A stretch of 58,089 nt of DNA. Origin: a bacterium (GTDB lineage: Bacteria > Acidobacteriota > Thermoanaerobaculia > Multivoradales > JAHEKO01). Each line of letters begins with the position of its first letter. Within the stretch, counting starts at the first letter, position 1. Made by a program: the position numbers and the translations under genes. The stretch lies in contig JAAENP010000249.1 of the NCBI GenBank assembly GCA_024224155.1, forward strand, positions 1 to 58,089. Direction: 5' to 3'. This document shows, piece by piece, positions 39,801 through 45,775 of the stretch. The notes under the pieces are model-generated. The model had not been told where the DNA came from, made no database searches, and saw nothing but the letters and a program-made list of their open reading frames with translations.

Positions 39801-41329
39801 ACACCCTCGACCTCGAGATCGCGGGTGACCCGCGCCTCAAGGCCGTAGTCGAGTTCACCGACGAAGGCGGCAATTCGCTGAGTTGGGACGAAGAGACAGT
39901 GCTCGCCGATTCGGCGCGGATGTCGGCGATCCTCGGTCCCGACCGGACGATCTACGCCCGCGTCTTCGAGCCACCCCGGTCGATTGCCTTTGCCTGGGAC
40001 AACAGTGGCAGCGTCGGCCCCTACCGCAACACCATCTACCAGGCGATGGCGCGGTTTTCGAGTCAAGTGAAGCCGCGGCTCGAGTTCGCCAATCTCCACC
40101 CCTTCGGCGGAACTCTGCTCCTCGACGACTGGAGCGACCGATCGGACGAGCTCCAGTACGCGGCTCAAAACTACGATCGGCGCGACAGCTCGAGCTCGGC
40201 CGAACCGGCACTGGCTCTCGTGTCGGACGAGCTCGCGGAGCGCCAGGGGACGCGGGCCGTCGTCTTTCTGACCGATGCCGTGTCTCCGACCAGCGTAGTC
40301 AATGCCGAGCTGTGGTCGAGCCTGGAGCGGTCAAAGCCCCACGTCTTCACGCTGCATCTTCACACGGCCGGCAGCGACGCCCCCTATAACCAGGACCGCA
40401 TGCAGGACTGGGCGGTTGCCAATGGCGGGCGCTACGAATACTTCCGAACGCAGGGCGAACTCGACGCCGGTTTCCAGCGCGCCGCCTGTCACCTTCGGCG
40501 GCCGGCCCGCTATCAGATCACTGCCCGCACCCGCTTCGAAGAGCCCCCCGGACCTGGGTTCGTGGCCGTCGAGGCGCCTCAAGCGCGGGCCGACCACGCG
40601 GTCGAGCTGGTCCTGGACGCCTCGGGCAGCATGCTAAAGCGGATCGCCGGCAAGACCCGCATCGCGATTGCCCGAGACGTCTTGACCTCCCTCGTCAACG
40701 AGACGATTCCCGAGGGAACACCTCTCGCACTCCGCGTCTTCGGGCACCGGAAACCGGAAGCCTGCGATACCGAATTGGTGGCACCCTTGGCGCCGCTCGA
40801 GCGCGATCGAATCGTCGGCATCGTCCGGCGCACCGAGGCCAAGAACCTCGCCAAGACACCGATCGGTGCATCGCTAGCGTTGGTCGCCCAAGACCTCGCC
40901 GGCGCCGACGGCCCGAAGCTCGTCATCTTGATCACCGATGGGGAAGAGACCTGCGGCGGGGATCCGGCAGGAGCCATCAGAGAGCTAAAGCAGGCCGGCA
41001 TCGAAGCTCGTCTCAGTGTCGTCGGATTCGCTATCGACGACGCGGCACTAAAAGCCGAGTTCGAGTCCTGGGCCCGCGTGGGCGGTGGTCTTTACTTCGA
41101 CACCGCGGACGAGAACGAGCTACGCGAAGCTCTGGACGCTGCGATGAAGCCGAAGTTCCAGGTTCTGGATTCGGCCGGCGAGATCGTCGCCGAGGGTACC
41201 GCCGGCGGCGATCCGGTCGAAGTTCCGATGGGGCTCTATCGAGTGAAGGTCCTGACCAGCCCGGCGCGGGTCGTCGACGACGTCCGGGTCGAGGCGGAGA
41301 AGACGGTGACGGTGATGCCGGCTCAGTGA
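36887..41329 (+). CDS. Large lipoprotein with PPC-like domains and two VWA domains
   Basis: About 1,480 residues from the ATG at 36887 (another in-frame ATG lies at 36863). A lipoprotein signal ends in LALAGC (Cys21). Next come three PPC-like repeats starting VEVEPNDSKKD, REPNNDA and DLEPNDD, a long beta-rich middle with discoidin-like segments, a fourth PPC-like unit (DDNDTRESADRLPI), then two VWA domains with MIDAS motifs DNSGS (about residue 1038) and DASGS (about 1244). LVILITDGEETCGGDP fits the second. It is probably anchored in the envelope facing out or into the periplasm. The next gene starts 27 bases later, so the two likely form a cargo operon. Function unknown. Confidence 0.85.
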   Translation: MKFPHLTTFALCGAYLALAGCTCGKEQQASERSGSEAPRAAGSSQPPTISALPALQSPDLDAERALELFQSIGTDEPPLEIPPPIEDLSGAIVEVEPNDSKKDATPMGTARLARGTTEKNYDYFQFEVEGTAQRWLIEVRGPSVSRAEYSDSGGNKHRLGTVKGEEGVQVTANLVLQPGAHYLYVYGGEGGDYTIRLFEIGSAAESDDREPNNDATRAAPLRAETSASGILYPTGDIDFYRFSTFAETTVRIHVQTPPDLKISLDLSDAYGTGSTRLVRWYATEPGQDFEDTRLLLPGDYLLALRGSGVSSRSPYSVRYEVLDQTETARRIVDLEPNDDVHGAGRLPNDRVLVGTLAGSDDYYHLPRVAVDTKLVISGPVEDSPTAPIAPTADDAKPDPPSRRVPKDIRLYPQAGEKQNVRPKLSAETGRLEVDLPASSVPILQLRGSGAYHLELDFDPPLEGLKAAEVSSVDIRLSAANRRFAAFIDRFQKTQLQAALANRGERRIDVELAVTSDHYAWVPDLDATSLSLAPGETRVVEGTLEVAPDAWSTQPARLSLEAEIGDESLGRHSVRVFAECGAPPVGSSDKGLLPPALAGGFNAAVQTFGGRVLVEDERARRQVAAINDGFTYIDGGPFFPIKDGIGTLIVELAGSEPVPVAGVLLNPLSKRQGFEWIRDFDLLLSEDGVLFTEAVSGTLARLPIEQAFPLTSPVPARFAQLRVRSTHGKATRATLGELKIVAAPEWDPADGAALNLSDPELGGHIVRWNWLVHYNYVSGMLTEEPDANKVRVDPDLPTEWVVGFHHNRAAQIERLEWVEKKTPLYRAFDRVLVAVSTESPLGPWQAIGSWDLTDDRATPRAWELDQPVWARFVKFSSPDAQKAETWDLPESIRIWERPSSADYRSILTEWGHYSASAFYETTLERPSPVVVGDDDNDTRESADRLPIDQTVGGVVTLGEDEDWYRIEISRDANTLDLEIAGDPRLKAVVEFTDEGGNSLSWDEETVLADSARMSAILGPDRTIYARVFEPPRSIAFAWDNSGSVGPYRNTIYQAMARFSSQVKPRLEFANLHPFGGTLLLDDWSDRSDELQYAAQNYDRRDSSSSAEPALALVSDELAERQGTRAVVFLTDAVSPTSVVNAELWSSLERSKPHVFTLHLHTAGSDAPYNQDRMQDWAVANGGRYEYFRTQGELDAGFQRAACHLRRPARYQITARTRFEEPPGPGFVAVEAPQARADHAVELVLDASGSMLKRIAGKTRIAIARDVLTSLVNETIPEGTPLALRVFGHRKPEACDTELVAPLAPLERDRIVGIVRRTEAKNLAKTPIGASLALVAQDLAGADGPKLVILITDGEETCGGDPAGAIRELKQAGIEARLSVVGFAIDDAALKAEFESWARVGGGLYFDTADENELREALDAAMKPKFQVLDSAGEIVAEGTAGGDPVEVPMGLYRVKVLTSPARVVDDVRVEAEKTVTVMPAQ

Positions 41330-41356
41330 CCGGGAAAGCGAACCAGTGGAGGAAAC

Positions 41357-42751
41357 ATGAATTCTCGAGTGCTCTTCAGCTTGATCGTAGTGACGGCTCT
41401 TGCCGCACCTTCCTACAGCGAAGCCTCTTGCAGCAGTATCCGACTCTTGAAAGGCGGTATGGACCGTGTGGAGCTCGATCTATTGAAGATCTTCGATCTG
41501 GTCGACCCGGGGCCGAACCAGCAGAAGATCGTCGCCGACGCCATGGGCTATTTCGCGCCGCTCCATTGTCATGCGGTGACTCGGATCGCGTTTCAGGACC
41601 TAGATGGTTCGGAGGGACAGACGATGGCCTGGGTGGGATCGGCCAAGCCAGACCTGCTCAACATCGTGGCAACCAGCTCCAAGGCGAGTGAGAAGAACCT
41701 TAGCTTGAGAAGAGAGGGACCAGCGTACCGCGCGGGCGCCGTCAGTTCGATCACCCACGAGGCGTCACACGCCGCACACCATCTACTGAAATTCGTTGCT
41801 CCGCGAGCCGAGTGGAAACTCGGGGAAAGAGCGCTTATGAGACAGGATTGGTCTCCTGAGGCACTTGCGTACGCCGAAGATCTCGTCGAGAAGAATGTCC
41901 TCGACAGAGGGTTGCTGCCCGAATGGCAGGACCTGCACCAGCGTGCCGTCGACCTCGGTGAGAACAACGATTACCACGGTAGCGGAGATCCGAAAATGAC
42001 CCCGGATCAGATCATCAAGATGGGAGTAGCATCGCCTTACGGGGGCGACGATGCGGCCGAGGACATCGCCGAGATGTCGTCGGGAATCATGGCGGTACGG
42101 GCGTGGTCCAATTACGGAGCAACGATTCCCACGCCGGCGGAAGACCTCATCTGCGAGCGGATGAGGGCCGCTCAAGGTCCTGGCGTCCCGAAGGAGCTGG
42201 CCCTCATCTACGCCAAGGTCGGGTTCCTTCACTCGGTGGGACTCATCGGCGACCTCGAGTACGACCACTGCGTCGGCGATCTCAAGGTTCGCGCGCCTGG
42301 GAACGGCTTCTTTTCACTCAAGAACGGGCAGCAGGTCAACGCATACACCTCGAACGTCGGGGGGACGATTGGTAAGCGCGAAGACGACGGCATGTGGGTC
42401 TTCCAGATGGAAGCCAAGGGGCAGTTTGGCACTGAGGGAAAGACAAAGCCGGGCCGGATCGAGTTGATCATCCCGCTCGCTCCTTCGGGTGAGCCCAGGC
42501 CGAGCTTCCCGCGCGGTCTCTATGGCGTCGGCGGCGGCGGTAGAGCGAGAACCACCGTTTACTACACGGACGAGGGGCAAGAGAAGGTCGGCGTGAGTGT
42601 CGAGAGCGGGTTGGTTCTGGTCTCCCGCGCCAGCACCCAGCTCGTCGAGGGGTCGATCTTCGTCTTTCGGCTCGTCAACTGGACGGAGCTCTTTCCGCTT
42701 CCGATACCTCCGAAGGAAGACACGATCTTCACGTTTCGCAAGAGGAAATGA
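41357..42751 (+). CDS. Exported protein with HExxH motif (putative zinc metallopeptidase)
   Basis: A 464-residue protein with a signal peptide (about residues 1-23) and a strong GGAGG ribosome binding site. SITHEASHAAHH holds an HExxH motif (134-138), and AAEDIAEMSS about 100 residues later provides a plausible third ligand (Glu in EDIAE), as in several zincin families. No known family was recognised, and the C-terminal half (residues about 300-464) is beta-rich. It is placed directly after the VWA lipoprotein, suggesting a partnership. Catalytic activity is inferred only. Confidence 0.7.
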   Translation: MNSRVLFSLIVVTALAAPSYSEASCSSIRLLKGGMDRVELDLLKIFDLVDPGPNQQKIVADAMGYFAPLHCHAVTRIAFQDLDGSEGQTMAWVGSAKPDLLNIVATSSKASEKNLSLRREGPAYRAGAVSSITHEASHAAHHLLKFVAPRAEWKLGERALMRQDWSPEALAYAEDLVEKNVLDRGLLPEWQDLHQRAVDLGENNDYHGSGDPKMTPDQIIKMGVASPYGGDDAAEDIAEMSSGIMAVRAWSNYGATIPTPAEDLICERMRAAQGPGVPKELALIYAKVGFLHSVGLIGDLEYDHCVGDLKVRAPGNGFFSLKNGQQVNAYTSNVGGTIGKREDDGMWVFQMEAKGQFGTEGKTKPGRIELIIPLAPSGEPRPSFPRGLYGVGGGGRARTTVYYTDEGQEKVGVSVESGLVLVSRASTQLVEGSIFVFRLVNWTELFPLPIPPKEDTIFTFRKRK

Positions 42752-42769
42752 GGCAACGGGAAGACCAAC

Positions 42770-43150
42770 TTAAACCGGGATCTGCCCGGCCAGGTCACCG
42801 CTCCGCAGGACGACCCAGCCGATCGCAAGTAGCCACAGGCTGTTGAGGTGAAACACCGGTGCGTAGTACTCGAGGTCGTCGGGTAGGGCCATGGTCATGG
42901 CGATCGCCGCGAGCCCCACGACCGCGCTGGTGATGGCGATCCGCGGCGGCAAGCCACCTCCGAGGCCACAGCCCGACAGCCAGTGCGATCTGGCCGAAGC
43001 CGAAGAAGACACGCCCGAAGCGTGTCAAGCAGGTCACGTATTCCGTGGTCACTTGCAGAGACTCGACGAATTCTCGGACCTGGTCGTCGGACTTCTCGGC
43101 CCTGTCGATCGCGCCCCAAATGCCGAAGTGGAGTAGAAGGCCTCCGCCAG
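42770..43150 (-). pseudogene. Frameshifted small membrane protein
   Basis: Two adjacent reading frames form one hydrophobic protein. The first reads VREFVESLQVTTEYVTCL ... VFFGFGQIALAVGLWP, and a shift near 42960 moves to GLPPRIAITSAVVGLAAIAM ... LWLLAIGWVVLRSGDLAGQ, ending at TAA. Three to four spans are implied. The N-terminus is lost at the junction with the RepA fragment. I do not recognise the family. Confidence 0.6.
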
Positions 43151-43158
43151 GGCGGCGA

Positions 43159-43452
43159 GAGTAGCCGTGGATAGCGGCCGTAGGGGAGTCCAAGAAGAGG
43201 GTGAGCGGTTACCGAGAGAATGAGGCGACCGTTCTGACGGAGAAAGGTGTCGGTGGTCGGCCGCGAGTGGGGGAGCGTCGTTTGCACGAGGACGCGAGCC
43301 ATAAAGCCGAGGGCACCTGCCCGTTGGGCCTCCTCAGCTTCGATCGCGAGGGACTCGCGGACGCGGCTGGACCGGGAGCACGTCGAAGCGCCAGCCCCGG
43401 TTACACTGGCGCCTGCGGCGCCGAAATCCGAAGGTCGAAGATCCCCGATCAC
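43159..43452 (-). pseudogene. Truncated plasmid-type RepA replication protein
   Basis: The frame contains ESLAIEAEEAQRAGALGFMA, RVLVQTTLPHSRPTTDTFL and GLPYGRYPRLL. This order (EAEEA-AGALGFMAR-LVQ-TLPH-GLPYG-PRLL) matches the N-terminal part of the RepA family of plasmid replication proteins as I know it. Similarity stops at PRLL near 43159, where the membrane-protein remnant begins, so most of the protein is missing. It is 230 bases from the right attachment repeat and supports a plasmid-like origin. Confidence 0.8.
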
Positions 43453-43616
43453 GACTCGCGAGTGGCCTCCATGCTGTTACTGAGCCGACCGCTTTCAAGC
43501 ACATGAACCGCAGCTCTGCTCTGGACGCCGTTTGCTGAGATCGAGCCCAAAGGCAAGGTCTCAGCGTTGGCGCGCCGGCTCCGGAACATCTCTGGAGCTC
43601 GACGCAAGTCAGGTGC

Positions 43617-43640
43617 GCTGGTACCTATTTGGTACCTAGC
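43617..43640. repeat. Imperfect palindrome near the right attachment repeat
   Basis: Two GGTACC copies separated by TATTT, flanked by GCT and TAGC, form an imperfect inverted repeat in an AT-rich patch (43620-43680) unlike its GC-rich surroundings. Such patches beside an att core often bind recombinase, but no protein or consensus supports this here. Confidence 0.5.
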
Positions 43641-43685
43641 AGAATTTAAGTTATTGGATAAGAAGGGGTTAGTGTCTTCTGAGGA

Positions 43686-43733
43686 TGACTGAAAATCAGG
43701 GTGTCGGTGGTTCGATTCCGCCCCTGGGCACCA
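43686..43733 (+). repeat. Right attachment repeat (attR), tRNA-Phe 3' end
   Basis: Exact 48-base copy of the 3' end of the tRNA-Phe gene at 35139-35186. The 5' half is absent, so it encodes no tRNA. Confidence 0.9.
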
Positions 43734-43798
43734 TTCAGAATCAAACAGATCCGAAGATCTGCACCTATCGCTCGGCTCGGGCAGCCTGCAGCGAGCCG

Positions 43799-43835
43799 GG
43801 GCCGCTCTTCACCCAGGGAAGGGAAAGAGCGGCCC
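43799..43835. other. Strong hairpin between attR and the next gene
   Basis: GGGCCGCTCTT and AAGAGCGGCCC form a perfect 11-base stem with a 15-base loop. It lies 38 bases beyond the stop of the minus-strand gene that follows. No U-run is visible, so termination is uncertain. Confidence 0.6.
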
Positions 43836-43872
43836 GAGCTGTGTGGAACGACTCGCGTCGGTCCGAATCGTC

Positions 43873-44436
43873 CTAGTTGTCCGAGTCGTCCGAGTCGTCT
43901 AGGTCGATGACGAAAATGCAGTTGAACTCTACGGTGTTCGGATAGTCACCCATACCTACGATGCCGGAGAGACGGACGTTTCCTGTGGCACGGCGAAACC
44001 TCCGGGTTCCTCCCGATTCGATGTTAGAGGTCTGGTCATCGACATCCCCCACGACATGGGTGTAGACAGGCGACGAGTCACCAAAGATCGGCACGACGGT
44101 CGTCAAACCCCTGGCCACCAACCTCCCTTGAGGGAAGTTGAAGATCGTCGTTCGATCGACTGAGAATTCAGCTGCTGGAGAGGAATCGACAATATTGAGA
44201 CAGTCGATTCCTGTGCCGATCACCCGGTTGGCCCTAGCGTCATAGAGGTCGGTTTTGAAGCAACCACCATTGTTGGGGCTTACGTAACTTGGTGTGGGCA
44301 CTGGGGTTCCGGTTCCACGCAGTATGACGATGATGTCGGGATCGGCTCTTCGGGCTTCAACCGCCGATCCGGCAAGTAGGAGCAGCACCCCTGCAAGAGT
44401 GCCTACTCTCCAGAGACTTCTTCCAGTTTTCCTCAT
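43873..44436 (-). CDS. Small exported beta-barrel-like protein
   Basis: A 187-residue protein with a signal peptide (about residues 10-28). FPQGRLVARGLTTVVPIFG and GGTRRFRRATGNVRLSGIVG resemble the repeated strands of dirigent/allene-oxide-cyclase-type barrels. The tail is acidic (LDDSDDSDN). I do not know the family well and no function can be given. Confidence 0.6.
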   Translation of the reverse strand: MRKTGRSLWRVGTLAGVLLLLAGSAVEARRADPDIIVILRGTGTPVPTPSYVSPNNGGCFKTDLYDARANRVIGTGIDCLNIVDSSPAAEFSVDRTTIFNFPQGRLVARGLTTVVPIFGDSSPVYTHVVGDVDDQTSNIESGGTRRFRRATGNVRLSGIVGMGDYPNTVEFNCIFVIDLDDSDDSDN

Positions 44437-44806
44437 TCCTCTGTCCCCCTTGAAAGTGAGCCGAGGTCGTTCCCGGCTCTGCGGCGCGCTCTCGGTAGCC
44501 CGGCTGTCTTGCCCCCCGACTCGACCCCAGAGGGCAGTCAGGACGGAGGCGAGGACCCGTGGCGTTGCGTCCCTGGCTTTAGCCAGGTTTGCTTTTTGTG
44601 GCGGTCAAAAACAGATTACCACAGAGACCCTACCCAAACGGGTGGGGCGCGCCGGCCCCGCCCCGGCCGTTCGAGACCCTGAGAGGGCGTAGCCGTTTTG
44701 TTCGGAGCGACCCCAGCGCACTCAGGCTGGAAGGAGAGGCCGGTAGGCTCAGGGCGAGCGAGCCTGACTTGCTCTGATGCTAGTGTTTTGGCAGATCCTT
44801 GGAACG
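44437..44806. other. Non-coding gap of 370 bases
   Basis: It holds a short stem (CCTGGC / GCCAGG, TTTA loop) at 44572-44587 followed by TTTGCTTTTT on the plus strand, terminator-like but with no plus-strand gene just upstream. The promoter of the minus-strand gene ending at 43873 should lie here. I see nothing else. Confidence 0.6.
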
Positions 44807-45295
44807 CTAGGGGTCCGTCTCCGGTAGACGGTCCGTGGGGCAGGGTCGCGGGGGGCAGATCTGGTTTCCCTTGTCGAGGACGATCTTCCAGACCCCGGGC
44901 GCTTCCTGTCTCCAGATGGAAGTGAAGTTCGAAATCAACATGCCGCCGGGGTTATACACGGGGCCTGTGGTGAGCGCCAACGTGCCTGAATCGAGCACCT
45001 CGACCATCTCCGGCTCCCAGGAGAACGGAGCTTCCGGTCCAATGAAGAAGGCCCTCCAATGATCGGCCACCTGCTGCTTGCCTCGGAGCGCCTTCGGGCT
45101 GGAGACGAAGATGGTCTCCTCCGACAGGAACGTGGTGAACGCCTCATGGTCTCGATCCGCCATCGTTTTGGCGAACGCTCGCTCGGCGGCCTCGACCTGA
45201 TCACGGAGTTCCGCCTTGTCGGGCACGGCGAAGGCAGCCGGACTGGCGACCAGAAGGGCTACGAAGACAATTGCGCGAAACATTGGGGTCTGCAT
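44807..45295 (-). CDS. Exported SnoaL/DUF4440-like (NTF2-fold) protein
   Basis: A 162-residue protein with a signal peptide ending near residue 23. RDQVEAAERAFAKTMADRDH, FLSEETIFVSSPKALRGKQQV, HWRAFF and SIWRQEAPGVWKIVLDKGNQ are typical of DUF4440/SnoaL-like NTF2 folds. The pocket usually binds a small ligand, and no catalytic residue can be named. The upstream region is the long gap that also faces the PATAN-ATPase gene. Confidence 0.82.
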   Translation of the reverse strand: MQTPMFRAIVFVALLVASPAAFAVPDKAELRDQVEAAERAFAKTMADRDHEAFTTFLSEETIFVSSPKALRGKQQVADHWRAFFIGPEAPFSWEPEMVEVLDSGTLALTTGPVYNPGGMLISNFTSIWRQEAPGVWKIVLDKGNQICPPRPCPTDRLPETDP

Positions 45296-45775
45296 AGGTT
45301 TCCTCCAGGAGAAGTATCAACAACACCTCCGGCAACCAAGACACCGCAGTTGGCGGCAGGGCGCTCAAGTATGCCACGGGGTTACCGCCACTGATGCCCC
45401 TGACATTCCCCTGACGCTCCAGCGGTAGCTTGAAAAGAGCTCTTGGCAGCTTTCTCGCACAGGAGGTAGAGCATCGACCCATACGCATTAATGCACAAAC
45501 TGGTCTGGCCAGGAAGACGAGAACCTCGTGGTTGAAGATCCCAGATGCGCTTCTCCCGCGGTGGCGCGTCATCTTTGGGAATCGTGCTCCGCGGTATCGC
45601 ATGGGCGCTGGTTCTGGATCTGCTGGACCGGGCAGTGAAGAGCGGCCTCCAAGCCGCCCACTCGACCCCTCCACCGGTCATCGCCGAAATGTGACTCGGA
45701 TAAGATCCGGCAGCATGTCTTTGGTATCGGCCCCGGAGAGTCAGGAACCCGCTAGCATCGATTCGCTTACCGATA
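45296..45775. other. Intergenic region of 480 bases between divergent genes
   Basis: It separates the NTF2-like gene (minus) from the PATAN-ExeA gene (plus), so both promoters should be here. Apart from the sigma-54-like site near 45450 I see no gene, tRNA or strong repeat; an open frame crossing it reads like non-coding sequence. Confidence 0.6.
45444..45459 (+). promoter_or_regulatory. Candidate sigma-54 promoter
   Basis: TGGCAGCTTTCTCGCA matches the -24/-12 pattern (TGGCA at -24, GC at -12 with correct spacing). It lies 316 bases upstream of the PATAN-ExeA gene. Such short matches arise by chance, so support is modest; an NtrC-type activator does exist elsewhere in the window. Confidence 0.3.

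Larger units (their letters stand above)
35139..43733. mobile_element. Decayed integrative element in tRNA-Phe
   Basis: The interval is bounded by two exact 48-base copies of the tRNA-Phe 3' end. It carries truncated genes (kinase N-lobe, PIN domain, glycosyltransferase, membrane protein, RepA), a palindromic AT-rich patch next to the right copy, and two intact cargo genes. No integrase or recombinase was found, so it is probably immobile. Duplication of a tRNA 3' end is the classical scar of tyrosine-recombinase integration; identity of the recombinase is inference. Confidence 0.78.

Noticed and set aside
38243-40168. 641-codon minus-strand frame across the VWA lipoprotein
   Set aside because: GC-rich antisense shadow; the plus strand carries VWA motifs, a lipobox and a coupled downstream gene.
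43507-43692. Plus-strand open stretch of about 60 codons ending in the right attachment repeat (…WYLAEFKLLDKKGLVSS…)
   Set aside because: Considered as an integrase remnant because of its position, but it lacks the conserved Arg-His-Arg-Tyr pattern and I recognise no family.
43740-43872. Possible second tRNA after the attR copy
   Set aside because: Only the 3' half of tRNA-Phe is present; no 5' half or second cloverleaf.
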